Shown piece by piece: positions 27,183-36,213 of a stretch of DNA of 64,000 nt. Below the pieces are notes generated by a model, which worked only from the letters and a program-made list of their open reading frames with translations, was not told where the DNA came from and ran no database searches. The DNA is taken from contig OY970206.1 of assembly GCA_963708425.1 (NCBI GenBank), positions 1,302,001 to 1,366,000 on the forward strand, given 5' to 3'. The stretch is from JACMNW01 sp963708425 (GTDB taxonomy: Bacteria; Pseudomonadota; Alphaproteobacteria; Rhodobacterales; Rhodobacteraceae). Both the position numbers and the translations under genes were made by a program. Position 1 is the stretch's first letter. Each line of letters opens with the position of its first letter.

Positions 27183-27728
27183 TCATGTCATATGGTGGCG
27201 CAAACGTTCCAGCGCCAATCTGATGCGGGATTTGATCGTGCCAAGTGGCAGACCGGTTTCAACGGCAATTTCGCTATGGGACAAATCGCCATAATATGCG
27301 CGTTCGATCAAAGCGCGTTGTTTGGCAGGCAATTGCGCCAGCGCCACGCCCAGCCGGTCGGTTTCCTGCTGCATTTCCATCGCTTCGGCCTGATCAACTT
27401 CGGCCTCCGGGCCCCAAGGCAGGTCTTCGGGTTCGGGGCGGCGCGATTTGCGCAGCGCATCTATGCGGCGGTTACGGGCAATGGTGAACACCCATGTTGC
27501 GACAGACGCGCGGCTAGGATCAAACAAATGCGATTTTTGCCAAAGTGTTGCCATCACATCTTGCGCGCATTCTTCGGCCAGAGCCGGGTTAGCACCAGAT
27601 TTCATCAGGAACGCTTTGATGCGCGGTGCAAAATGCCGAAACAGGGTGGCAAATGCCGCTTTATCCTGCCGGTCGCGCACCGCAACCAGCAAATCCACCC
27701 AATCAACATCATCCTGATGCACGCTCAC
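27183..27728 (-). CDS. rpoE: ECF sigma factor RpoE (singlet-oxygen response)
   Basis: A 181-aa ECF sigma factor: region 2 contains 'AEECAQDVMATLWQK', and region 4 ends in 'LPLGTIKSRIRLALERLRHHM'. The sequence closely resembles RpoE of R. sphaeroides. The GTG at 27728 is chosen because GGGGAAGG lies 6 nt upstream and the RpoE homology begins there. The open frame to 27914 is rejected since it would pass the predicted RpoE promoter. It directs the response to singlet oxygen, is held by ChrR and activates its own promoter. Confidence 0.93.
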   Translation of the reverse strand: MSVHQDDVDWVDLLVAVRDRQDKAAFATLFRHFAPRIKAFLMKSGANPALAEECAQDVMATLWQKSHLFDPSRASVATWVFTIARNRRIDALRKSRRPEPEDLPWGPEAEVDQAEAMEMQQETDRLGVALAQLPAKQRALIERAYYGDLSHSEIAVETGLPLGTIKSRIRLALERLRHHMT

Positions 27729-27837
27729 AAATGACCTTCCCCGATCTGACGGCAATGCCTTTGCAGCCGCAGCATAGCCACGCCCAACTGACCGCGCATC
27801 AACTTTTTCAAGGGTTTGTCCATCATACATCATGAAA

Positions 27838-27867
27838 GTTCTACGCAAGCTTCTGTTCGGTGGATCA
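27838..27867 (-). promoter_or_regulatory. RpoE-type promoter of rpoE-chrR
   Basis: On the minus strand: TGATCC (27867-27862), an 18-nt spacer, then TAGAAC (27843-27838). This matches the TGATCC-N18-TA pattern I recall for RpoE promoters in Rhodobacter. Transcription would begin near 27831, leaving a leader of about 100 nt before the GTG at 27728, and supports autoregulation. Confidence 0.75.
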
Positions 27868-27903
27868 CTTTGGCGACAGTTGCACGAAAATAATTTCTTA
27901 TCG

Positions 27904-27933
27904 TGATCCGCCACGCAAAATACCGCGTATGCA
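27904..27933 (+). promoter_or_regulatory. RpoE-type promoter of the FAD oxidoreductase operon
   Basis: On the plus strand: TGATCC (27904-27909), an 18-nt spacer, then TATGCA (27928-27933), 33 bp upstream of the first gene. Same -35 sequence and spacer length as the divergent rpoE promoter, placing the five-gene operon in the RpoE regulon. Confidence 0.75.
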
Positions 27934-27966
27934 GATCAACAACGTGTTCCAGGGAGAGACGCCTAA

Positions 27967-29265
27967 ATGCCATTTGAAACGCTAGGTTCCGTCTCACGGC
28001 GTATTGCCGTGATCGGGGGCGGAATATCGGGGATGGCCGCAGCGCATCTTCTGGCAACTGACAACGCGGTGGTTTTGTTTGAGGCTGAAGGCCGTCTCGG
28101 TGGCCACGCCCGCACTGTATTGGCGGGCAAGCGCGGCGATCAGCCAGTCGATACCGGGTTCATCGTCTACAACAAGGTCAACTATCCGCATCTGGTGCGG
28201 CTGTTCGAAAAGCTGTCGGTGCCAGTGGTGGAAAGCAACATGACCTTTGGCGCGTCTATCGCCGGTGGCAAGCTGGAATACGGGCTGCGCAACCTCGCCG
28301 CCGTGTTTGCCCAAAAGCGTCGCCTTGCCGACCCGCGGTTCTTGGGCATGTTGCGCGACGTGATGCGCTTTAATGGCCGCGCCGAACAGGCGGCGGGCAA
28401 CCCCGGCCTGACCGTGGGCGAGTTGCTGCGCGATCTTGGCACTGGCGCGTGGTTTCGCGACTATTACATTCTGCCGTTGTCGGGTGCCATCTGGTCTACC
28501 CCAAGCCAAGGCATCCTCGATTTCCCAGCGCAATCTTTGATCCGGTTCATGAAGAACCACGCATTGCTTAGTATAACCGGCCAACATCAATGGTATACCG
28601 TCAAAGGCGGGTCGATCGAATACGTTCGACGGTTGCAAACAGCGCTGACGCAAGAAGGCGTTGATCTGCGGCTTGGCGCATCTGTTGCTGCCGTGCGCCG
28701 AGAAGGTATGGGCGTGGTGGTGCGCTGCACAGGCGGTGAATGGGAACCCTTTGATGAGGTAATCTTCGCCACCCACTCCGACGACGCGCTGCGGCTGTTG
28801 GCCGACCCCACACCGGATGAGACGCGCCTATTAGGTGCCGTGCGCTATCAGCCGAACGAGGCGGTTTTGCACGCCGATAGCAGCCTGATGCCAAAGCGTA
28901 AATCGGTCTGGTCAAGCTGGGTTTACACCGAACCCACAGGGCCACGGCCAGACCGGATTGATCTGACCTATTGGATGAATTCGCTGCAACCCATTCCGCA
29001 TGACGACCCGCTGTTCGTCACGCTGAACAGCAACCGACCGATCAATGATAAGCTGATCCATGATGTGGTGACGTTTCGCCACCCAGTTTACGATCTGGCT
29101 GCGTTGTCGGCGCAAAGCAGCATTCGCGCGATGAACGGCACGCGCGGCACGTGGTTTTGCGGCGCGTGGATGCGCAATGGCTTTCACGAAGACGGCTTTG
29201 CTTCGGCGGTTGATGTCGTCGAGGCCCTGCGCGCCCAACAGACCGAGGTGAAACTGGTCGCATGA
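27967..29265 (+). CDS. NAD(P)/FAD-dependent amine-oxidase-like flavoprotein
   Basis: A 432-aa flavoprotein with the dinucleotide motif 'AVIGGGISGMAAAHLL', 'EAEGRLGGHA' and the C-terminal 'FCGAWMRNGFHEDG' FAD-contact segment. It belongs to the amine-oxidase/phytoene-desaturase superfamily. First gene of an operon with DUF1365, MFS, DUF3833 and SDR genes; the same set is in the RpoE core regulon of R. sphaeroides, where, as I recall, part of it is linked to modified (furan) fatty acid synthesis. A role in lipid modification under singlet-oxygen stress is therefore inferred. Confidence 0.88.
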   Translation: MPFETLGSVSRRIAVIGGGISGMAAAHLLATDNAVVLFEAEGRLGGHARTVLAGKRGDQPVDTGFIVYNKVNYPHLVRLFEKLSVPVVESNMTFGASIAGGKLEYGLRNLAAVFAQKRRLADPRFLGMLRDVMRFNGRAEQAAGNPGLTVGELLRDLGTGAWFRDYYILPLSGAIWSTPSQGILDFPAQSLIRFMKNHALLSITGQHQWYTVKGGSIEYVRRLQTALTQEGVDLRLGASVAAVRREGMGVVVRCTGGEWEPFDEVIFATHSDDALRLLADPTPDETRLLGAVRYQPNEAVLHADSSLMPKRKSVWSSWVYTEPTGPRPDRIDLTYWMNSLQPIPHDDPLFVTLNSNRPINDKLIHDVVTFRHPVYDLAALSAQSSIRAMNGTRGTWFCGAWMRNGFHEDGFASAVDVVEALRAQQTEVKLVA

Positions 29266-30014
29266 CCCATGCCATAGACCATATCCGGGGTGAGACGTTT
29301 CATGGCCGTAAAGGGGCGGTGAAAAACCAGTTTCGCTATGGTGTGGATTATCTGCTGCTAGACCCCGAAACCGCCAAAGGCCCGCGTCTGTTTTCGCGCA
29401 ATCGGCGCAATCTGACCTCGCTTTACGATGCCGATCATGGTGGCGCGCCGAAGCAGGGCACTGGCGTGCACTGGGTGCGTGATGTGCTGGCAAGCCACGG
29501 TTTGCCGGGGGCGGATCGTATCCTATTGCTGGCACAGCCGCGGGTGATGGGGCATGTGTTCAACCCGGTCAGCTTTTGGCTATGCCATGATGCGAGGGGG
29601 GCGTTGCGCGTGGTGATTGCCGAGGTGTCGAACACCTTTGGCGACCGGCACTCTTATCTGTGCCACCGCGATGATAACGGCACGATCACCCGCGAAGATA
29701 CGCTGGTGGCGACCAAGATTTTCCACGTCTCGCCGTTTCAGCCGGTGGAAGGCGGCTACAAGTTTCGCTTCGATATCGGGCCAGACAAAATTGGCATCTG
29801 GATTGATTATTCCACTGGCGATGGCGGGCTTTATGCCACGCTGACCGGGCCGCGCAAACCACTGACCAATGCTGCGATCTTGATGGCCTGCCTGCGTCGC
29901 CCGTTTGGCTCGCGCCGGGTGCTGGCGCTGATCCACTGGCAGGCAGTCAAGCTGGCCATCAAGGGCGCGCGCTATCGCCCCCGGCCAGAACCGCCGGTGG
30001 ATGAAATAACCTGA
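29262..30014 (+). CDS. DUF1365 domain-containing protein
   Basis: A 250-aa DUF1365 protein, recognisable by 'HGRKGAVKNQFRYGVDYLLLD' near the start, 'FNPVSFWLC' and 'KIFHVSPFQPV'. DUF1365 genes commonly sit beside the amine-oxidase-like gene and cyclopropane-fatty-acid-synthase-like genes, pointing to lipid modification; the biochemical role is not established. It overlaps its upstream neighbour by 4 bp and shares one base with the MFS start. Confidence 0.9.
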   Translation: MTHAIDHIRGETFHGRKGAVKNQFRYGVDYLLLDPETAKGPRLFSRNRRNLTSLYDADHGGAPKQGTGVHWVRDVLASHGLPGADRILLLAQPRVMGHVFNPVSFWLCHDARGALRVVIAEVSNTFGDRHSYLCHRDDNGTITREDTLVATKIFHVSPFQPVEGGYKFRFDIGPDKIGIWIDYSTGDGGLYATLTGPRKPLTNAAILMACLRRPFGSRRVLALIHWQAVKLAIKGARYRPRPEPPVDEIT

Positions 30015-31279
30015 TGGCCGCGATCAGCCCCATCCTTGTGCGTCGCACCGGGCTTTGGCATTGGGCGGCATTTGGGGCCATGCTCAGTGCCGCTGGCCTG
30101 CCGATCTATCTGCATGCGCCGAAGTTTTACGTGGATAGCTATGGGGTTAGCCTTGCCACGCTTGGCGCTGTTCTGGCAGCGCTGCGGTTGATCGACGTTG
30201 TGCAAGACCCGGTATTGGGGTGGCTGGCAGGGGTGACGCAGCGCTATCGCGGCGCGATGGTGCCGTTCGCGGCGGCCCTGATGGCGGCGGCGATGTTGGG
30301 GCTGTTCGCGATCCCCCCGCCGATTGCGCCGATCTGGTGGTTCGCGCTGACGCTGACTGCGCTGTTCACCGCGTTTTCCTACCTGACCATCGTTTTTTAC
30401 GCCAATGGCGTAGCTAGAGCCGTGGATCTTGGCCCCGAAGGCCACCTGCGGCTTGCCGGGTGGCGCGAAACCGGTGGGTTGATCGGCGTGTGCGCCGCTG
30501 CCGTCGCCCCCACTGCCCTGACGCAAGCGATGCCCAACCCCTACACCGGCTTTGCGATTGGCTTCGCGGTGTTCGCGGTAGCCGCAGTTGCCCTCATGCG
30601 CCATGAATGGGTCGATACATCGCACGCCGCCCAAACCCCTAGCCTCGCCGGTTTCGCGATTGCCCTGCGCGATCGCCCTGCGCGCAATCTGCTGCTGGTG
30701 GCACTGTTCAACGGCGCACCGGTCGCGGTTACCTCCACCCTTTTCCTGTATTTCGTCGAAAGCCGCCTCGCCGCCCCCGGCTATGAAGGCGCGTTCCTGT
30801 TGCTGTTCTTCCTGTCCGCAGCTCTATCGTCCTTCACATGGTCCAGACTCGCTCAAACCTACGGCGCAAGGCGGGTGCTGCTGGCCGCCATGGCCCTGTC
30901 GATCATCACCTTCATCTTCGCCGCCACCCTTGGCGCTGGCGATCTGCTGGGTTTCGCCGCCATCTGCATTGCGTCCGGTGCCGCGCTTGGTGCCGATATG
31001 ACCCTGCTGCCTGCCATCTTTGCCCGCCGCCTTGCCACCTTGGATACCAAAGGCAGCGAAGCTGTGGCTTTCGGCCTGTGGTCGTTCGTCTCGAAACTGT
31101 CTCTCGCCATCGCGGCGGGTACGCTGCTGCCAATCCTTGATGCGGCGGGCTTTCAGTCCGGCCAACCCAATGCTGAAACCGCGCTACACACCTTGACCAT
31201 CCTCTACGCGCTGGTGCCCTGCGCGCTTAAGGTTGTCGCCATGGCCGTTCTGGCCCGAACCCCCACGTCCGAAAGTTGA
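30014..31279 (+). CDS. MFS transporter (GPH-like)
   Basis: A 421-aa inner-membrane transporter with about 12 hydrophobic segments. The N-terminal half has 'RLIDVVQDPVLGWLAG', a D-x3-DP pattern typical of the glycoside-pentoside-hexuronide cation symporter branch. The start overlaps the DUF1365 stop (TGATG). Third gene of the RpoE-dependent operon; its substrate in this context is unknown, perhaps a lipid-related compound. Confidence 0.85.
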   Translation: MAAISPILVRRTGLWHWAAFGAMLSAAGLPIYLHAPKFYVDSYGVSLATLGAVLAALRLIDVVQDPVLGWLAGVTQRYRGAMVPFAAALMAAAMLGLFAIPPPIAPIWWFALTLTALFTAFSYLTIVFYANGVARAVDLGPEGHLRLAGWRETGGLIGVCAAAVAPTALTQAMPNPYTGFAIGFAVFAVAAVALMRHEWVDTSHAAQTPSLAGFAIALRDRPARNLLLVALFNGAPVAVTSTLFLYFVESRLAAPGYEGAFLLLFFLSAALSSFTWSRLAQTYGARRVLLAAMALSIITFIFAATLGAGDLLGFAAICIASGAALGADMTLLPAIFARRLATLDTKGSEAVAFGLWSFVSKLSLAIAAGTLLPILDAAGFQSGQPNAETALHTLTILYALVPCALKVVAMAVLARTPTSES

Positions 31280-31281
31280 TC

Positions 31282-31842
31282 ATGTCACCTGCATTTGGCC
31301 TTTTTCTTGGTATCGTGCTGACCCTTTTTCTGCTGGCAGGGCTGTCTCGCATCATCGGCTTTCGCACGCAAAAGCCCCGTGATTTCGCAGCATCCGGCCC
31401 GGCGTTTGATCTGCGCCAGCATCTCAAGGGCCCGATCCTGTGCGAAGGCGTGATTTATGGCCCGCTTGGCCGGGTATCGTCGCGCTTCGTGGCCGACATG
31501 CTGGGCACTTGGGATGGCAATACCGGGACGCTGGCCGAGACATTTCGCTATGACAGCGGGGCGGTGCAGGAACGATGTTGGACGCTGCGGGTTGATGACA
31601 CAGGCACCATTCGCGCCGATGCGCCCGATCTGGTCGGCACTGGCCACGGCACGCAAAACGGGCCAGCGATACAAATGCGTTACCGGATCAAGCTGGATGC
31701 CTCGGCAGGCGGGCATGTGCTGGATGTGATAGACTGGATGTATCTTATGGAAAACGGCACCATCATGAACCGCAGCCAGTTTCGCAAATTCGGGTTTCCC
31801 GTGGCCGAACTGATCGCCACCATGCGAAAGGTATCGGCATGA
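31282..31842 (+). CDS. DUF3833 family protein
   Basis: A 186-aa protein with an N-terminal membrane segment (FGLFLGIVLTLFLLAGL) and a soluble domain showing DUF3833 features: 'LKGPILCEGVIYGPLGRVSSRF' and 'DWMYLMENGTIMNRSQFRKFGFPVAEL'. Likely anchored in the inner membrane or exported. The ATG at 31282, 2 bp after the MFS stop, is preferred to the TTG two codons earlier. The next gene overlaps by 4 bp. Confidence 0.88.
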   Translation: MSPAFGLFLGIVLTLFLLAGLSRIIGFRTQKPRDFAASGPAFDLRQHLKGPILCEGVIYGPLGRVSSRFVADMLGTWDGNTGTLAETFRYDSGAVQERCWTLRVDDTGTIRADAPDLVGTGHGTQNGPAIQMRYRIKLDASAGGHVLDVIDWMYLMENGTIMNRSQFRKFGFPVAELIATMRKVSA

Positions 31843-32591
31843 GGGTTTGGCAAGGCAAACGCTATTGGCTGGTCGGCGCATCCGAAGGCTTGGGGCTGGC
31901 ATTGGCCCAACAAATGAGCCGCGTTGGGGTTGATCTGATCCTATCTGCTCGGTCCGCAGACCGTTTGGCTGAAGCCGTCGCCACTCTTGCCCGCCCTGCC
32001 CGCGCCGTGGTCTGCGACGTTGCCGATACAGCGTCTGTGCGCAAAGCCGCCGCCGAGGTTGGCAACATTGACGGCGTTGTGTTCCTTGCGGGCGTCTATT
32101 GGCCCAACACCGCCCAGGGCTGGAACGCCGATGAGGTTGAGGCGATGTGCAACGTCAACCTGACCGGCTGCGCCCGCGTCATCGGTGCCGTTTTGCCCGG
32201 CCTGATAGCGCGCGGCACTGGCCATGTGGTCATCACCGGCAGCCTGTCCGGCTTTCGCGGCCTGCCCGGTGCCATCGGTTATTCGGCATCGAAAGCGGGC
32301 ACCATGAGCCTTGCGGAATCGCTGTATGCCGACCTGCGCGGCAGCGGCATTACAGTGCAACTCGCCAACCCCGGCTTCATCAAAACCCGCCTTACGGCCA
32401 AAAACGATTTCACCATGCCGTTCATCATGGAGCCCGAAGCCGCAGCCCGCACCATGTTCGAACACATGGGCACAGACCGCTTCAAAGTTAGCTTCCCCAC
32501 CGTCTTTTCCTGGATATTCCGGTTGTCGCAGTTTCTGCCCGATTGGGCTTACTACCGCCTGTTCGCGCCTATTTCGTCACGCAAACCATAA
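31839..32591 (+). CDS. SDR family oxidoreductase of the RpoE operon
   Basis: A 250-aa classical SDR: 'GASEGLGLALA' cofactor motif, Ser in 'TGSLSG' and the YSASKAG active site, then a hydrophobic C-terminus ('WIFRLSQFLPDWAYYRLF') that may associate with membrane. Last gene of the five-gene operon. Its final 23 bp overlap the end of the convergent rsmB gene. Confidence 0.9.
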   Translation: MRVWQGKRYWLVGASEGLGLALAQQMSRVGVDLILSARSADRLAEAVATLARPARAVVCDVADTASVRKAAAEVGNIDGVVFLAGVYWPNTAQGWNADEVEAMCNVNLTGCARVIGAVLPGLIARGTGHVVITGSLSGFRGLPGAIGYSASKAGTMSLAESLYADLRGSGITVQLANPGFIKTRLTAKNDFTMPFIMEPEAAARTMFEHMGTDRFKVSFPTVFSWIFRLSQFLPDWAYYRLFAPISSRKP

Positions 32592-33834
32592 AGAACCCGT
32601 CCATCCCGCCCTTGTCCGCCCAATAATCCGGGCGCAGGCGCAAAGCCCCTTCCGGCGTGATCCACGCAGGATCAATAGCAACAATCGCAGGTGCGACGAC
32701 CGTCAGCCCCGGATGCCGGACCAACGCCGAGCCGAGTTGATTTTCGCCTTCCTCTGCCAGCAGCGAACAGGTGCAATAGACCAACCGCCCGCCGGGCTTC
32801 AGCAATGCCAAAGCCCGATCAAACAACTTTGCCTGCAGGTCCATCAGCACTGGCAATTCGTCGCCATCTTTGACGAACGGCAAATCAGGATGCCGCCGAA
32901 TGGTGCCGGTCGCCGAACAGGGCGCATCCAACAGCACGGCGTCAAAGCCGCCCTCGCTTTCCCAAACCAGCGCATCGCCAACCACCAGCTTTGCCGCCAA
33001 ACCCGTGCGCGCCAGATTTTCTGCCACTACTGCCATGCGCGGGCCGGAAATATCCACCGCAGTCACATCAGCGCCCATCGCTGCCAGCTGCATCGTCTTG
33101 CCACCCGGCGCCGCGCACAGATCAAGCACCCGCTCCCCCGGCTTTGGTGCCAGCAACTGCACCGCCAACGCCGCCCCGGCATCTTGCACCCACCACTGAC
33201 CATCCGCAAAACCCGGCAGATTAGACACCTGCCCCGGATCAACCAGCCGCAAAGACCCGGTCGGCAGCACCTCCGCCCCGGCAATGTCCGGCATAATCCC
33301 CGGCTTCAGCGTCAGGTCCAGCGGCGGCGTCTGCGCCTGCACCGCCTCAATCGCCGACACCACATCCCGGCCCAACCGCGCCACCAGCGGCTTGCGCAAC
33401 CACATCGGCATGCGCTGTGGTGGCAATGCCGCAAAGGACGCATCCACCGCCGCAACCTTGCGCAGAACGGCGTTCACCAACCCAGTCATATGCCCGGTGC
33501 GATTGCCATGCCGCACAATATCAACCGCCGCATTCACCACGCCATGCGCAGCCCCACCCAACACCGCAATTTCCACCACGGCCACCCGCAGCGCATTGTG
33601 CACCAAGCTTGGCGGAGCTTTGCGCAGATGCGGTGCCAACACCCGGTCGGCCTGCTCCAAATGCCGCAATGTCACTGTGGCCAGCCGCTGCGCGCGGGCA
33701 CGGTCTGATGGCCCAAGGCCCGCAATTGGCCCCGAAGGCACTGCCAGCGCCTCCGACAGCATTGCCCCATCGCCAAGCACAAGCTCCAGCAAACCCACCG
33801 CCGCTGCCCGTGCCGCCAGACCTTCCGCCGCCAT
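32569..33834 (-). CDS. rsmB: RsmB-like rRNA m5C methyltransferase
   Basis: A 421-aa protein: an N-terminal NusB-like RNA-binding domain and a C-terminal SAM methyltransferase with 'DLCAAPGGKT', 'DAPCSATG' (the proline-cysteine motif) and 'YCTCSLL' (second catalytic Cys). It methylates C967-type cytosine of 16S rRNA. The ATG at 33834, after AAGGGGTGG, is preferred to a start at 33885. The 3' end overlaps the SDR gene on the other strand. It is divergent from the DUF1674 gene. Confidence 0.9.
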   Translation of the reverse strand: MAAEGLAARAAAVGLLELVLGDGAMLSEALAVPSGPIAGLGPSDRARAQRLATVTLRHLEQADRVLAPHLRKAPPSLVHNALRVAVVEIAVLGGAAHGVVNAAVDIVRHGNRTGHMTGLVNAVLRKVAAVDASFAALPPQRMPMWLRKPLVARLGRDVVSAIEAVQAQTPPLDLTLKPGIMPDIAGAEVLPTGSLRLVDPGQVSNLPGFADGQWWVQDAGAALAVQLLAPKPGERVLDLCAAPGGKTMQLAAMGADVTAVDISGPRMAVVAENLARTGLAAKLVVGDALVWESEGGFDAVLLDAPCSATGTIRRHPDLPFVKDGDELPVLMDLQAKLFDRALALLKPGGRLVYCTCSLLAEEGENQLGSALVRHPGLTVVAPAIVAIDPAWITPEGALRLRPDYWADKGGMDGFFMVCVTK

Positions 33835-33911
33835 AAACCACCCCTTCGCCGCTTGCCCCATCGCGGGATTGGCGTATATCACCACGCATCAAGGCACAAG
33901 GAAGCCCCCAC

Positions 33912-34088
33912 ATGGCAGACGAAAAGCCAGATCTCCCCGCTGCCGCCAAACGCGCATTGGCCGAGGCTGCGGCGCGCCGCAAACTGGCCGACGCCAGGCA
34001 AATGCCCGTTGAACTCGGTGGCCGCGATGGGCCGGAACCCGTGCGCTACGGCGATTGGGAAAAGAAGGGGCTGGCGATAGATTTCTAG
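33912..34088 (+). CDS. DUF1674 protein (SdhAF4-like)
   Basis: A 58-aa protein, MADEKPDLPAAAKRALAEAA... ending RYGDWEKKGLAIDF. The C-terminal 'RYGDWEKKGxxxDF' is the hallmark of DUF1674, the family of succinate dehydrogenase assembly factor 4, which binds flavinylated SdhA during complex II assembly. ACAAGGAAG precedes the ATG by about 10 nt. Too short for many ORF callers. It stands alone between rsmB and dapB, both on the other strand. Confidence 0.88.
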   Translation: MADEKPDLPAAAKRALAEAAARRKLADARQMPVELGGRDGPEPVRYGDWEKKGLAIDF

Positions 34089-34130
34089 CCGCCCCTCAGC
34101 GCAGCTTGAACGTCGCGGAATCGCCCGCCG

Positions 34131-34940
34131 CTAAATCCCCAAAACATCCATCATGTCATATTCGCCGGGCTTCATCCCCTGCCCCCACAGCGCCGCTCGC
34201 AATGCACCGCGCGCAAATATGCTGCGATCCGTCGCGATATGGCGCAGCACAATCCGTTCGCCCTCGGTGGCAAAGATGACGTCATGTTCGCCGACAATGT
34301 CGCCGCCGCGGATCGCTGCAAACCCAATGCTGCCCCGCGCCCGTGCCCGCGTGATGCCGTCGCGCCCTGAAACCTTCGCCTCGTTCAGTGATACACCCCG
34401 CCCGTCTGCCGCAGCCTGACCCAGCATCAGGGCCGTGCCGGACGGCGCGTCTACCTTCATGCGGTGGTGCGCCTCGACCACCTCGATATCCCAATCGGCA
34501 TCCAAAGCTGCCGCCACCTTTTGTGTCAGCCGCACCAACAGGTTGACGCCCAAGCTCATGTTGCCCGCGCGCACAATCACCGCATGGTGCGCTGCCGCCG
34601 AAATACGCGCCAGATGCACCTCTTCCAGCCCGGTGGTGCCAATCACATGCACCGCCCGCGCCTGCGCCGCCAGCCCGGCAAATTCAACCGTTGCCGCCGG
34701 GGCAGTAAAATCAATCACCGCCTGCGCCTTCGCAAATGCCTCCAGCGGGTCATCGGTGGCCAGTATCCCCACTGGCGCGCCGCCCATCGCAACACCAACA
34801 TCGCGCCCGATCCAATCGTGCCCGGCGCGTTCCACACAGCCCACCAGCCGCGCCTTGCCCGATGCCAAAACGGTCTGGATCAGCATCTGCCCCATTCGCC
34901 CCGACGCCCCTGTAATCACGATACCCGGCAAATCTGTCAT
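34131..34940 (-). CDS. dapB: 4-hydroxy-tetrahydrodipicolinate reductase DapB
   Basis: A 269-aa enzyme with the NAD(P) motif 'GASGRMGQ', 'DFTAPA', and the signature 'EVVEAHHRMKVDAPSGTAL' containing the catalytic His pair and the KVDAPSGT substrate loop. It works in lysine and meso-diaminopimelate synthesis. ATG codons at 34943 and 34940 are both possible; the second gives better spacing from the GGGGG ribosome-binding site. The upstream frame to 35078 overlaps the divergent rbfA and is rejected. Confidence 0.95.
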   Translation of the reverse strand: MTDLPGIVITGASGRMGQMLIQTVLASGKARLVGCVERAGHDWIGRDVGVAMGGAPVGILATDDPLEAFAKAQAVIDFTAPAATVEFAGLAAQARAVHVIGTTGLEEVHLARISAAAHHAVIVRAGNMSLGVNLLVRLTQKVAAALDADWDIEVVEAHHRMKVDAPSGTALMLGQAAADGRGVSLNEAKVSGRDGITRARARGSIGFAAIRGGDIVGEHDVIFATEGERIVLRHIATDRSIFARGALRAALWGQGMKPGEYDMMDVLGI

Positions 34941-35029
34941 CATAGCCCCCAACCTTTGCCCATTGCCTTTAGCGACTTTGGCGCTGCTGCGCAAAGCCCG
35001 CCGTTGCAGGCCGCGCCGAAAGTGCCTAC

Positions 35030-35458
35030 ATGGGCGGCATGGCACAGAACAAATCTTATCAGGGCGCAGGCCCCTCACAACGGCAGTTGCGCGTCGGCGA
35101 ATTGATCCGCCGCACCCTGTCCGAAGTATTGACCCGGTCGGAAATCCACGATCCAGACCTTAACCGCATGTCGATCACCGTCGGCGAAGTGCGCTGTTCC
35201 AATGATCTAAAGGTTGCAACGGTGCATATCATGCCGCTGGGTGGCGAAAACGTCGAGGCCGCGATTGCCGCCCTGTCGCGCAACAAATACGAACTGCGCC
35301 GCCGTGTCGCCAAAGAGCTGACCTTGAAATATTCCCCCGATCTGCGCTTTCGCCCGGATGAAACCTTTGCCGCGCTGGACGAAACCCGCAGGCTTTTCTC
35401 AAACGCTACTGTTCAGCGAGACATAGCCGCAGGCGACGATGATGAGAGTGACGCCTAA
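35030..35458 (+). CDS. rbfA: 30S ribosome-binding factor RbfA
   Basis: A 142-aa KH-fold protein with 'SQRQLRVGELIRRTLSEVL', 'TVGEVRCSNDLKVATV' and 'SPDLRFRPDETF', all typical of RbfA, which helps 16S rRNA processing and 30S maturation at low temperature. Start may be 35030 or the ATG three codons later (35039); neither has a strong ribosome-binding site. truB lies two genes downstream, separated by a glycosidase gene. Confidence 0.93.
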   Translation: MGGMAQNKSYQGAGPSQRQLRVGELIRRTLSEVLTRSEIHDPDLNRMSITVGEVRCSNDLKVATVHIMPLGGENVEAAIAALSRNKYELRRRVAKELTLKYSPDLRFRPDETFAALDETRRLFSNATVQRDIAAGDDDESDA

Positions 35459-36209
35459 TACCTTGGTCTCCAAAATCTTGGCACTCTGCGGCCCGTTGAT
35501 CGCTGCAGTGCTGGCATTTGCCCCGGCGCATGCCAGTGCAGACTGCCGCGACATAGCGTTTAGTGGCACTAACTATACTTTGTGCGATGTTGATCTGACC
35601 GATGATCTGCGGCTGTTTCATTCCGGCCCCGACGGCGTCTTCGGCAACTTTTCCGCTATCAATGATACCCTTGCGCCGACCGGTAAACGGCTTGGCTTTG
35701 CGATGAACGCGGGCATGTATCACCCTGATCGCGCGCCGGTTGGCCTGTTGGTGCAAGGCGGCAGGCCGCACAGCAAACTGATCACCACCGATGGGCCGGG
35801 CAATTTTGGTCTGCTGCCGAACGGCGTGTTTTGCGTGGGTGACAGCTTTGCCGTCATCGAAAGCCGCGCCTTTGCCAAAACCAAACCCGCCTGCACCTAC
35901 GCCACCCAATCCGGCCCGATGCTGGTGATTGACGGCGCGCTGCATCCGAAATTCCTGCGCGCCTCGCCGTCGAAATTCATTCGCAACGGCGTTGGCGTTA
36001 GTGCCGATGGCAGCCATGCGGTCTTCGCAATTTCAAACGATCCGGTCAATTTCCACGCCTTCGCCCGGCTGTTTCGTGATGCGCTAAAGCTGCCGAATGC
36101 GCTGTATTTCGACGGCAAAATCTCACGCCTCTACGCCCCCGAACTTGGCCGCGATGATATTGGGTTCCCCATGGGGCCGATCATCGGCACCGTCGTTTCG
36201 AAAGGCTGA
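35442..36209 (+). CDS. Secreted phosphodiester glycosidase family protein
   Basis: A 255-aa protein with a signal peptide ending near AHASA, then the NAGPA/DUF2233 domain: 'FAMNAGMYHPDRAPVGLLVQGG', 'FGLLPNGVF', 'ATQSGPMLVIDG', 'RNGVGVSADG' and 'ALYFDG'. The family cleaves phosphodiester glycosidic bonds in the periplasm or wall. The start overlaps rbfA by 17 bp. A start one codon earlier (35439) is also possible. Lies in the rbfA-truB run. Confidence 0.87.
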   Translation: MRVTPNTLVSKILALCGPLIAAVLAFAPAHASADCRDIAFSGTNYTLCDVDLTDDLRLFHSGPDGVFGNFSAINDTLAPTGKRLGFAMNAGMYHPDRAPVGLLVQGGRPHSKLITTDGPGNFGLLPNGVFCVGDSFAVIESRAFAKTKPACTYATQSGPMLVIDGALHPKFLRASPSKFIRNGVGVSADGSHAVFAISNDPVNFHAFARLFRDALKLPNALYFDGKISRLYAPELGRDDIGFPMGPIIGTVVSKG

Positions 36210-36213
36210 TCCT

